DNA from: Streptomyces sp. NBC_00306
GTDB taxonomy: Bacteria; Actinomycetota; Actinomycetes; Streptomycetales; Streptomycetaceae
DNA length: 64,000 nucleotides
Direction: 5' to 3'
Assembly: GCF_036169555.1 (NCBI RefSeq)
Contig: NZ_CP108032.1
Span: 5,890,001 to 5,954,000, forward strand
Shown: in pieces, positions 35,191-43,800 of the stretch
Numbering within the stretch: position 1 is the first letter of the stretch
How the letters are laid out: every line of letters starts with the position of its first letter
Notes under the pieces: model-generated
The model's input: the letters and a program-made list of their open reading frames with translations, nothing else
Databases searched by the model: none
What the model was told of the DNA's origin: nothing
Position numbers and translations under genes: made by a program

Positions 35191-35469
35191 GTGTCTGGCC
35201 GGACGCACGACCGCGCATGCCCTGAACGCACATGTGTGGGATGCCGGGAGCGGGCGGCCAAGAGCGATCTGCTGCGCATCGTGGTGGTCGGTGGCGAATG
35301 TGTCCCCGATGATCGCGGTACGCTGCCCGGCCGGGGTGCGTATGTACACCCCGCCTCGGTCTGTCTCGACCTGGCTGTACGCCGCCGGGCTTTCCCACGG
35401 GCCTTCCGGGCCCAGGGACCGCTCGACACGGCTGGAGTACGGCGGTATGTCGAGCAGGCAGCACCGTAA
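35191..35469 (+). CDS. ylxR: YlxR family RNA-binding protein (DUF448)
   Basis: Small protein of 92 residues. The YlxR signature PERTCVGCRERAAKSDLLRIV and GRGAYVHPASVCLDLAVRRRAF are clear. It is the usual gene between nusA and infB; members bind RNA or RNase P. The GTG start is preceded by GGGGAGG about eleven bases upstream, a rather long spacing. A 118-bp gap separates it from nusA and contains a weak GCGCC/GGCGC hairpin. Confidence 0.9.
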   Translation: MSGRTHDRACPERTCVGCRERAAKSDLLRIVVVGGECVPDDRGTLPGRGAYVHPASVCLDLAVRRRAFPRAFRAQGPLDTAGVRRYVEQAAP

Positions 35470-35537
35470 GGAAGAGAAGTACGGCACGGAACCCCGTGCG
35501 GTCAGGTACCTCGCGAGTTGGAAGTAGGTCGAGATTG

Positions 35538-35582
35538 CGATGAGCACTCGATGAGTACGCGATGAGTACGCCCATGAAGTAG
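35538..35582 (+). promoter_or_regulatory. Three overlapping mini-ORFs in the infB leader
   Basis: An 11-bp unit (CGATGAGTACG and a variant) is repeated three times at 35538-35570. Each unit carries an ATG whose reading ends at the TGA created by the next unit, with 4-base ATGA overlaps: 35540-35554 (MSTR), 35551-35565 (MSTR) and 35562-35582 (MSTPMK). The chain ends 38 bp before infB. Each ATG of the second and third ORF has GAG six bases upstream. Translation of these is not shown by sequence alone. Confidence 0.45.
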
Positions 35583-35586
35583 CGAC

Positions 35587-35637
35587 GGTCCGGCGGTAAC
35601 CCGGACCTAAAAGGAGCGAAGTGGCTAAGGTCCGGGT
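35587..35637 (+). promoter_or_regulatory. infB: Alternative hairpins around the infB ribosome-binding site
   Basis: ACCCGGACCT (35599-35608) is the exact reverse complement of AGGTCCGGGT (35628-35637). A helix here would enclose the AAGGAG ribosome-binding site (35611-35616) and the GTG start (35621) in a 19-base loop. The same CCGGACC can instead pair with GGTCCGG at 35587-35593, leaving the start open. The two helices exclude each other, the arrangement expected of a translational switch. The downstream arm lies in codons 3-6 of infB, so coding constraint could explain part of it. Confidence 0.5.
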
Positions 35638-38600
35638 ATACGAACTCGCCAAGGAGTTCGGGGTTGAGAGCAAGGTCGTCATGGCCAAGCTCCAAGAACT
35701 CGGTGAATTCGTCCGTTCGGCGTCCTCGACGATCGAGGCGCCGGTTGTACGCAAGTTGACTGACGCACTGCAGGGGCCCGGCGGCAACGCCGGCAAGTCC
35801 GCTGCGAAGCCCGGCGCGCCTCGCAAGGCCGCGCCTTCCCCCGCAGCGGCAAACCGCGCGGGCGGTACCCCCACGCCCGGCGCGCCCTCCCCGGCGCCGT
35901 CGGCCCGTCCCGCTGCCCCCAAGCCCGGCGTCCCGGCCCCCAAGCCGGCCGCAGCCGAGGCTCCGGCGAGCAGCACTCCCTCGACCGCACCGGCTTCCGG
36001 CCCCCGCCCGGGTCCCAAGCCCGCGCCGGCCAAGCCCGCTCCGGCGGCTCCGGTGCCCGCGGCCGAGTTCTCCGCACCTGCCCCGGCGCAGCCCGCCGCG
36101 CCGCAGGCCCCCCGTCCCGGTGCCCCCGCCCCGCGTCCTGCCCGTCCGGCTCCGGCCGGCGGACAGCGCGACGGTGGTCAGCGTGACGGCGGCCAGCGTG
36201 ACGGCGGCCGCGGCGGCGACCGTCCTGCCCGCCCCGCGGGCCAGGGTGGACCGCGCCCCGGTGGCAGCCGTCCGGCCGGTCCCCGTCCGGGCAACAACCC
36301 CTTCACCTCGGGTGGCTCCACCGGAATGGCGCGCCCGCAGGCGCCCCGTCCGGGTGGCGCTCCCCGTCCCGGTGGCGGCGGCGCTCCCGGCGCCCCGCGT
36401 CCGCAGGGTGGCCCCGGCGGCGCTCCCCGGCCCCAGGGCCAGGGCGGCGCTCGTCCGTCTCCCGGCGGCATGCCCCGTCCGCAGGCGCCCCGTCCGGGTG
36501 GCGGCGGCGGTCCTGCCGGTAACCGCCCGAACCCGGGCATGATGCCGCAGCGTCCTGCTGCCGGTCCCCGTCCTGGTGGCGGTCCCGGTGGCGGCGGCGG
36601 TGGCCGTGGTCCCGGCGGTGGCGGTCGTCCCGGCGGTGGCGGCGGCGGTCGTCCCGGTGGCGGCGGCGGCTTCGCCGGTCGTCCCGGTGGCGGCGGCGGT
36701 GGCGGCGGCTTCGCCGGTCGTCCCGGCGGTCCCGGTGGCGGTGGCGGCGGTTTCGCCGGTCGTCCCGGTGGTCCCGGTGGCGGCGGTGGCCGTCCCGGCT
36801 TCGGCGGTCGTCCGGGTGGTCCCGGTGGCCGTGGTGGCACGCAGGGTGCGTTCGGCCGTCCCGGCGGTCCGGCGCGTCGTGGCCGTAAGTCGAAGCGGCA
36901 GAGGCGCCAGGAGTACGAGGCCATGCAGGCCCCGTCGGTCGGCGGTGTGATGCTGCCTCGTGGCAACGGACAGTCCGTCCGTCTGTCGCGCGGTGCGTCC
37001 CTCACCGACTTCGCGGAGAAGATCAACGCCAACCCGGCGTCGCTCGTCGCCGTGATGATGAACCTCGGCGAGATGGTCACTGCCACGCAGTCCGTCTCCG
37101 ACGAGACGCTGCGCCTGCTCGCGGACGAGATGAACTACGTCCTCGAGATCGTCAGCCCGGAGGAGGAGGACCGCGAGCTTCTCGAGTCCTTCGACATCGA
37201 GTTCGGCGAGGACGAGGGCGGCGAGGAGTTCCTCGTGTCCCGTCCGCCGGTCGTGACCGTCATGGGTCACGTCGACCACGGTAAGACCCGACTGCTGGAC
37301 GCGATCCGCAAGACGAACGTCGTTGCGGGCGAGGCCGGCGGTATCACGCAGCACATCGGTGCGTACCAGGTCGGCACCGAGGTCAACGGCGAAGAGCGCA
37401 AGATCACCTTCATCGACACCCCGGGTCACGAGGCGTTCACCGCCATGCGTGCCCGTGGTGCCAAGTCCACCGACATCGCGATCCTCGTGGTGGCGGCGAA
37501 CGACGGTGTGATGCCCCAGACGATCGAGGCGCTGAACCACGCCAAGGCGGCCGGTGTGCCGATCGTGGTCGCGGTCAACAAGATCGACGTCGAGGGCGCG
37601 GACCCGACCAAGGTGCGCGGTCAGCTCACCGAGTTCGGTCTGGTGGCCGAGGAGTACGGCGGCGACACGATGTTCGTCGACATCTCCGCCAAGCAGGGTC
37701 TGCACATCGACTCCCTGCTGGAGGCCGTGGTCCTCACCGCGGACGCCTCGCTCGACCTGCGGGCCAACCCGGAGCAGGACGCGCAGGGTATTGCGATCGA
37801 GGCTCACCTCGACCGCGGCCGCGGTGCCGTCGCCACGGTGCTCGTCCAGCGCGGAACGCTCCGCGTCGGCGACACGATGGTCGCCGGTGACGCGTACGGC
37901 CGTGTCCGGGCGATGCTCGACGACAACGGCAACAACGTCGAGGAAGCGGCTCCGTCCACTCCCGTCCTGGTCCTGGGTCTCACCAACGTCCCCGGTGCCG
38001 GCGACAACTTCCTGGTCGTCGACGAGGACCGCACCGCACGGCAGATCGCCGAGAAGCGTGCCGCCCGTGAGCGGAACGCCAACTTCGCCCGCAAGGGTGT
38101 CCGGTTCTCCCTGGAGAACCTGGACGAGGCGCTCAAGGCCGGTCTGGTGCAGGAACTCAACCTCATCATCAAGGGCGACGCGTCCGGTTCGGTGGAGGCT
38201 CTCGAGTCCTCGCTGCTCCAGCTCGACGTCGGCGAAGAGGTCGACATCCGGGTGCTGCACCGCGGTGTGGGTGCGGTCACGGAGTCGGACATCGACCTGG
38301 CGATGGGCTCCGACGCCATCGTCATCGGCTTCAACGTCCGCGCTGCCGGGCGTGCCCAGCAGATGGCGGAGCGCGAAGGCGTCGACGTCCGGTACTACTC
38401 GGTGATCTACCAGGCCATCGAGGAGATCGAGGCGGCCCTCAAGGGCATGCTCAAGCCGGAGTACGAAGAGGTCGAGCTCGGTACGGCGGAGATCCGCGAG
38501 ATCTTCCGCTCGTCCAAGCTGGGCAACATCGCGGGTGTTCTCATCCGCTCCGGCGAGGTCAAGCGCAACACCAAGGCCCGGCTCATCCGCGACGGCAAGG

Positions 38601-38764
38601 TCATCGCGGAGGACCTCAACATCCAGGGTCTGCGCCGCTTCAAGGACGACGTCACCGAGATCCGCGAAGGCTTCGAGGGCGGTATCAACCTCGGAAACTT
38701 CAACGACATCAAGATCGACGACGTCATCGCGACGTACGAGATGCGCGAGAAGCCCCGCGGCTGA
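35621..38764 (+). CDS. infB: Translation initiation factor IF-2
   Basis: GTPase of 1,047 residues that places initiator tRNA on the 30S subunit. The N-terminal region is long: an IF2N-like start (VRVYELAKEFGVESKVVMAK), an Ala/Pro-rich stretch, and a Gly/Arg-rich tract at about residues 165-430 with repeats of the kind GGGGFAGRPGG. The GTPase domain starts near residue 545 with G1 motif GHVDHGKT (549-556), then DTPGHEAF and NKID. Domains II-IV follow. Long Gly/Pro-rich N-termini are known in Streptomyces IF2. Start GTG follows AAGGAG. Confidence 0.96.
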   Translation: MAKVRVYELAKEFGVESKVVMAKLQELGEFVRSASSTIEAPVVRKLTDALQGPGGNAGKSAAKPGAPRKAAPSPAAANRAGGTPTPGAPSPAPSARPAAPKPGVPAPKPAAAEAPASSTPSTAPASGPRPGPKPAPAKPAPAAPVPAAEFSAPAPAQPAAPQAPRPGAPAPRPARPAPAGGQRDGGQRDGGQRDGGRGGDRPARPAGQGGPRPGGSRPAGPRPGNNPFTSGGSTGMARPQAPRPGGAPRPGGGGAPGAPRPQGGPGGAPRPQGQGGARPSPGGMPRPQAPRPGGGGGPAGNRPNPGMMPQRPAAGPRPGGGPGGGGGGRGPGGGGRPGGGGGGRPGGGGGFAGRPGGGGGGGGFAGRPGGPGGGGGGFAGRPGGPGGGGGRPGFGGRPGGPGGRGGTQGAFGRPGGPARRGRKSKRQRRQEYEAMQAPSVGGVMLPRGNGQSVRLSRGASLTDFAEKINANPASLVAVMMNLGEMVTATQSVSDETLRLLADEMNYVLEIVSPEEEDRELLESFDIEFGEDEGGEEFLVSRPPVVTVMGHVDHGKTRLLDAIRKTNVVAGEAGGITQHIGAYQVGTEVNGEERKITFIDTPGHEAFTAMRARGAKSTDIAILVVAANDGVMPQTIEALNHAKAAGVPIVVAVNKIDVEGADPTKVRGQLTEFGLVAEEYGGDTMFVDISAKQGLHIDSLLEAVVLTADASLDLRANPEQDAQGIAIEAHLDRGRGAVATVLVQRGTLRVGDTMVAGDAYGRVRAMLDDNGNNVEEAAPSTPVLVLGLTNVPGAGDNFLVVDEDRTARQIAEKRAARERNANFARKGVRFSLENLDEALKAGLVQELNLIIKGDASGSVEALESSLLQLDVGEEVDIRVLHRGVGAVTESDIDLAMGSDAIVIGFNVRAAGRAQQMAEREGVDVRYYSVIYQAIEEIEAALKGMLKPEYEEVELGTAEIREIFRSSKLGNIAGVLIRSGEVKRNTKARLIRDGKVIAEDLNIQGLRRFKDDVTEIREGFEGGINLGNFNDIKIDDVIATYEMREKPRG

Positions 38765-38780
38765 TCCGCGCAGCATCGGT

Positions 38781-38820
38781 CGGGGCCGCTCGACGGGTAA
38801 ATATCCGTCGAGCGGCCCCG
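38781..38820 (+). terminator. Hairpin terminator after infB
   Basis: CGGGGCCGCTCGACGG and CCGTCGAGCGGCCCCG form a perfect 16-bp stem with the loop GTAAATAT, 17 bp after the infB stop. It should end most infB transcripts before DUF503, so the downstream genes probably have their own promoter too. Confidence 0.85.
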
Positions 38821-38904
38821 GCCGCTGCGTGTACGGTTCTTGTGTCCCTGCCAAACCCTGGCAGGTGTCATGAACCCGAACCGGCGGGACATCCGGATAC
38901 ATAC

Positions 38905-39198
38905 ATGTATGTGGGGACACTGTCCTTCGATCTGCTTCTCGGCGACGTACGGTCGCTGAAGGAGAAGCGCTCCGTGGTCCGCCCGATCGTCGCCGAGCTC
39001 CACCGGAAGTACGCGGTGAGCGTGGCGGAGACCGGAGACCAGGACCTCCACCGCAGGGCAGAGATCGGCCTCGCGGCGGTCTCCGGGGACACGGGGCACC
39101 TCACAGACGTACTCGACCGGTGCGAGCGCCTTGTCGCCGGCCGGCCGGAGGTGGAGCTGCTGTCCGTTCGACGCAGGCTCCACAGCGACGAAGACTGA
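38905..39198 (+). CDS. DUF503 family protein
   Basis: Protein of 97 residues. The family begins with MYVGTLSFDLLLGDVRSLKE here, followed by KRSVVRPIVAELHRKYAVSVAE, and ends SVRRRLHSDED. It normally lies between infB and rbfA in actinobacteria, as here. Function unknown; ribosome-related by context only. ATG 38905 is chosen because it matches the family N-terminus; the upstream region has no clear site. Confidence 0.85.
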   Translation: MYVGTLSFDLLLGDVRSLKEKRSVVRPIVAELHRKYAVSVAETGDQDLHRRAEIGLAAVSGDTGHLTDVLDRCERLVAGRPEVELLSVRRRLHSDED

Positions 39199-39225
39199 TG
39201 GCAAGGCAAAGAAGGAGAAGGACCA

Positions 39226-39669
39226 GTGGCCGACAACGCGCGGGCGAAGAAACTGGCGGACCTCATCCGGGAGGTGGTCGCCGAGAAGCTGCAGCGCGGC
39301 ATCAAGGACCCGCGGCTCGGCACGCACGTGACCATCACGGACACCCGTGTGACCGGTGACCTGAGGGAGGCCACGGTCTTCTACACGGTCTACGGCGACG
39401 ACGAGGACCGGGCCAGCGCCGCTGCCGGACTGGAGAGCGCCAAGGGCGTTCTGCGCTCCGCGGTCGGCGCCGCGGCGGGTACCAAGTTCACGCCCACCCT
39501 GGCTTTCGTGGCGGACGCCCTCCCGGAGAACGCCAAGACGATCGAGGACCTGCTCGACAAGGCACGGGCCTCGGACGCGAAGGTGCGTGAGGCGTCCTCG
39601 GGCGCCGCGTACGCCGGTGAGGCGGACCCGTACCGCAAGCCGGAGGACGAGGACGAAGCCTCGGAATGA
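39226..39669 (+). CDS. rbfA: Ribosome-binding factor A
   Basis: 30S maturation factor of 147 residues with a KH-type fold. Features include ARAKKLADLIREVVAEKLQR, RLGTHVTITDTRVTGDLREA and LAFVADALPENAKTIEDLL; the last 25 residues are an acidic low-complexity tail. Start GTG follows GAAGGAGAAGG. The stop overlaps the truB ATG by 4 bp. Confidence 0.93.
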   Translation: MADNARAKKLADLIREVVAEKLQRGIKDPRLGTHVTITDTRVTGDLREATVFYTVYGDDEDRASAAAGLESAKGVLRSAVGAAAGTKFTPTLAFVADALPENAKTIEDLLDKARASDAKVREASSGAAYAGEADPYRKPEDEDEASE

Positions 39670-40565
39670 CACAGCAGAACAAGACGCCGGACGGCCTTGT
39701 CATCGTCGACAAGCCGTCCGGCTTCACGTCGCACGACGTCGTCGCCAAGATGCGCGGGATCGCCAGGACCCGTCGCGTCGGACACGCGGGAACACTCGAC
39801 CCGATGGCGACCGGGGTCCTGGTGCTGGGGGTCGAGAGAGCCACCAAGCTCCTCGGGCACCTGGCGCTCACCGAGAAGGAGTACCTCGGCACGATCCGGC
39901 TCGGTCAGACGACCGTCACCGATGACGCCGAGGGCGAGGTCACGGCATCCGTCGACGCCTCCGGGGTCACCCGGGAGGGCATCGACGCCGGTGTGGCGGC
40001 CCTGAGCGGAGCCATCATGCAGGTGCCGTCCAAGGTCAGCGCCATCAAGATCGACGGCAAGCGGTCCTACGCCCGCGTGCGCGGCGGCGAGGAGTTCGAG
40101 ATCCCGGCCCGTCCGGTGACGGTCTCCTCGTTCCAGGTGTACGACGTGCGGGAAGCGGTCGCGGAGGACGGGACCGCCGTCGTGGACCTGATCGTCTCCG
40201 TCGTCTGCTCGTCCGGGACGTACATCCGCGCGCTGGCGCGTGACCTCGGTGCCGGTCTCGGCGTCGGCGGCCATCTCACCGCGCTGCGGCGTACCCGCGT
40301 CGGCCCGTACGGGCTGGACTCGGCGAGGACGCTGGACGAGCTCCAGAAGGACCTCACGGTCATGCCGATCGCGGAGGCCGCCGATGCGGCGTTCCCGCGC
40401 TGGGACGTGGACGAGAAGCGCTCCCGGCTGCTGATCAACGGCGTACGCCTGGACATGCCGGCCTTCGACCGCGCTCCGGTCGCCGCGTTCGGGCCCGATG
40501 GACGCTTCATCGCCCTGGTCGAGGAGCAGAAGGGCAAGGCCAAGAGCCTCGCCGTCTTCGGCTGA
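39666..40565 (+). CDS. truB: tRNA pseudouridine(55) synthase TruB
   Basis: Modifies U55 in the T-loop of tRNA. Protein of 299 residues. Catalytic Asp lies in GHAGTLDPMATGVLVLG. KPSGFTSHDVVAKMRGIA, YLGTIRLGQTTVTDDAEGE and VPSKVSAIKIDGKRSYARVR are family blocks; SVVCSSGTYIRALARDLGAGL is the second signature. Translationally coupled to rbfA; a 16-bp hairpin follows. Confidence 0.95.
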   Translation: MTQQNKTPDGLVIVDKPSGFTSHDVVAKMRGIARTRRVGHAGTLDPMATGVLVLGVERATKLLGHLALTEKEYLGTIRLGQTTVTDDAEGEVTASVDASGVTREGIDAGVAALSGAIMQVPSKVSAIKIDGKRSYARVRGGEEFEIPARPVTVSSFQVYDVREAVAEDGTAVVDLIVSVVCSSGTYIRALARDLGAGLGVGGHLTALRRTRVGPYGLDSARTLDELQKDLTVMPIAEAADAAFPRWDVDEKRSRLLINGVRLDMPAFDRAPVAAFGPDGRFIALVEEQKGKAKSLAVFG

Positions 40566-40631
40566 CCGCAGACCGGGCGGGACCGGCCCCGTCAGGACGC
40601 CCACCGGCACGTCCGGGGCGAGCCGGATCTC

Positions 40632-40668
40632 ATCGTGGAACGGGCAGGGCCGCTGCCCGTTCCACGAT
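40632..40668 (+). terminator. Hairpin terminator after truB
   Basis: ATCGTGGAACGGGCAG and CTGCCCGTTCCACGAT make a perfect 16-bp stem with the loop GGCCG, 67 bp after the truB stop. It should isolate the next gene from the ribosome-maturation cluster. Confidence 0.85.
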
Positions 40669-40809
40669 CCCCCTCGGACGGTGTCTATCCACCGGGCACC
40701 CTGGATTCACCCCATCGGGCAGGCGCTCGGAGTGAACCACGGGTGCACTCGGGGGCGCGTTCGACTTGCGTACTTCTCCCGCTGATCACTGCCGACCTAC
40801 CGTCGCACC

Positions 40810-43800
40810 ATGGGACGCGGGGACCTGGCAACGCTGGTACGTATCTGCGATCTGGCGGGGCGGCCGCGTGGCACCGGGTTCGTCGCCGACCAGCTCGGCA
40901 CGGTCGTGACCAGCCATGAGGCTGTCGACGGGCTGGTGCGGGTGGTGCTGCACGCACCCGGCGACCGCACCTGCCTCGCGGAGGCCGACGCCATCACCCC
41001 GCTGCCGGAAGCCGGCCTCGCGCTGGTGCGCACCGACGGCCTCGGTGTGCGGCCCCTGCCGATCGGCACGCGTGAGCGGATCGAGGCGGGGACATACGTG
41101 ACACTGCCCGCCGGCGGCTGGCGCGAGGCCCGGATCCTCGGATCGGCACAAGTGACCTACACCGCCACCGACCGCTTCCATCTCGTCGCCGAGGCAGTGG
41201 AGTTGGCGATCGGGACGGACGGCAGCGACGCGCTGCGGCTGGGTGGCGGGGCCGCCGGCGGCCCCGTGCTCGACGCCTCGACGGGTGCTGTGCTCGCCGT
41301 CCTCGGCACGGCACTCCAGAGCGGACATCGTGCGGCGGGGTTCGCACTGCCCCTGCGGACCGCCGCGGCGCCCGCGGACGGGCCTCTCGCCGACCTGCTG
41401 CGGCGCAATGCCGCGACCGTCCCGGCCTACGGGCAGGACCTCAACCTGGCCGCCGTCCTCGAACTCACCGCGACCTCCGTGGGCGCGGTCGGCGGCCCCA
41501 GCGCCTGGCCCGGGCCGGTCGAACGGCCCGAGCTGCTGCGGGAGTTCGATTCCTTCACCGCCCTCGTCATGGGACTCGTCGGCGACCCCGGCACCGGCCG
41601 TACGACCGAACTCACCGCGCTCGCCGGCCGCCGCGGCCAGGGTGCCCGCCCCGCGCCCACGGTGTGGCTGCGCGGCGCTGATCTGCACGCCGACGACACC
41701 TCCGTCGCCGACGCCTTCGCCCGCACGCTGCGACAGGCCGGGCGCATCCTCGCCGCGTCGGGTGCGCACGGCGACATGGGGCCCGTCACGCCCGAACGGG
41801 TCGCCCGCCTGGCCCGGGCCGCCGGGCGCCCGCTGATGATCCTGCTCGACGGGCCCGAGGAGATGCCCCCACAGCTGGCCCACCGTCTCGCCGACTGGAC
41901 GGCGGGCACGGTCGAGTGGCTCGGCGACTGCGGGGTGCGCATGGTGGTCGGCTGCCGCCCCGAGTACTGGGAGCAGGCAGGGGCACTGTGCCCGCCCGAG
42001 GTACTGCACCAGCCGGCCCGGCCCGCCCTTCGGCTGCCGCCCGCGGTCCGCGTCGGTGACCTCTCGGCGGACGAGGCGAGCGAGGTACGCGAACGGTACG
42101 GACTGCCCGCCGACGCCATCGACGCAGCCGACGAACGGCACCCGCTGGCGCTGCGGCTGCTCGCCGAGGTCCGCGAGGCGCTGCCCGGCGGGGTACCGGG
42201 ACGGCCCTCCCGCGAGGAGATCTTCACCGCGCATCTGGACCTGCTGTGCCTGCGGATCGCCGTACGCATCGCGGCCGCCTCCCGGCCACCGCTGCGAGGG
42301 GCTGCCGTACGCCGGCTGGCGGCCCGGGTGTCCGGCCGGGTCCACGAGGCCGCACGGCGCTGTCTGGGGCCGGGGCAGGGGGAGTTGGACCGCGAGTCGT
42401 TCGAGGAGATCTTCCCGTGGCGCACCGGCTGGGCATCGGCGGTCCTCACCGAGGGACTGCTCGTTCCCGCGGGCACCGGCTACCGCTTCGCCCACGAGGA
42501 ACCGGCCGACTGGGTCCAGGGCGCCCATCTCGACCTGGACGCGGCCCTGCACTCCCTCGTGCACCGCTGGCACGCGAGCGCGCCGGCGGGGCTGCCGTCG
42601 AGGCCGGGATCGAGCGGCGGCAGCGGCGGACACGTTCCGCCGCCCCCGGGGTCGGGCGCGGCCCGCACCCCGACGCTCGCCGTACCCCGTCATCGCATCG
42701 GACCCGTCGTCCAGGCACTGCTCCTGCTCGACAGGGTGCACGGCCCCGCGGCGCTCACCCGCCGTCTGGAGGGGCTGATCGATGCCCTGGAACGCCTCGA
42801 CGAGGTGCGTGAGGACTCCGGCGGCGATGCCCCCGCCGACTGCGAGCGGGCGTCTACGGCGTGGGCGGTCGGCGGCAGCGAGGCAGTGGTGGCATCGGAT
42901 CCGGCCGTGGCGGGGGACCGGGCCGGTGTGCAGGACCGGGTCGACGACGCACGCTGGTGGGGTGCCCACCTGCTCGGCGAGACCCTGCTGCGGGTTCCCG
43001 ACGCGCGTGCGTACCTCCCCGTCCTGCGGCTGCTCGCCGACCGGATCACCCGGCGCTCCGTACGCGAGGGCGGCCCCGAACACCTCGGCGGACTCGGCGA
43101 GTTCGGGCCCTGGTTCTGGGAGCGGCTCCAGGTGCCCGAGGCCGAGCGGCTGGATCTGCTGCGCCGGCTCGTGCCCGCCGACGGGCCTCCCGGGGCCCGG
43201 CGCCTTCCCCGCTACCTGGACGCCACCGCCGCCCGCCTGGCCGCCCATCCCTCGGCCGTACAGCCGCTGCTGTGCCGCTGGTTCACCGACACCACACCGC
43301 TGCCCGCCGAGCCCGGCGCGCAGCTGCGGCCCACCGTCGCGGGCGCCGCGCAGGCGCTGCTCTACGCCCGCCGGGACCTCGCCGTCGACGACCTCACCGA
43401 GGCCCTCGTCGCCACCGCCCACCCCCGCGCCGACGAACTGCTCGCCGCGCTCGCCGAGGACGAGCCGTCCGCCCTGTGCCGGGCCGTCGACCGCTGGGCC
43501 CACGACTCCCGGCCCGAGCGGCGCGTCGCGGCCGCCGCGTACGGACCGGTCACCGCCGCCCGGGTCACCACCGAGGCCGACCGTGAACTGCTGCGCTACG
43601 CCGCGTTCGCCCTCCTCGCGCGCGCCGCCGACACCTCGCTGCACGGGCCCGCCCTCGCTCTTCTGGTCCGCGACCCGCACACCCGCTCCCGGCACCTCGG
43701 CAGGGCGCTGGCCGCCTTCACCGCGGGGGATCCGCCGCTGCCGGTGAGCGCACTCGTCATGGCCCTGACCACCCACCCCGAGCCCGTGCTCGCCGCCTTC

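Noticed and set aside
35099..38920. Minus-strand open frame of 1,273 codons opposite infB
   Set aside because: It is the complement of infB codons; the composition (Thr/Gly/Val/Asp-rich) is what GC-rich antisense frames give, and no family is recognisable.
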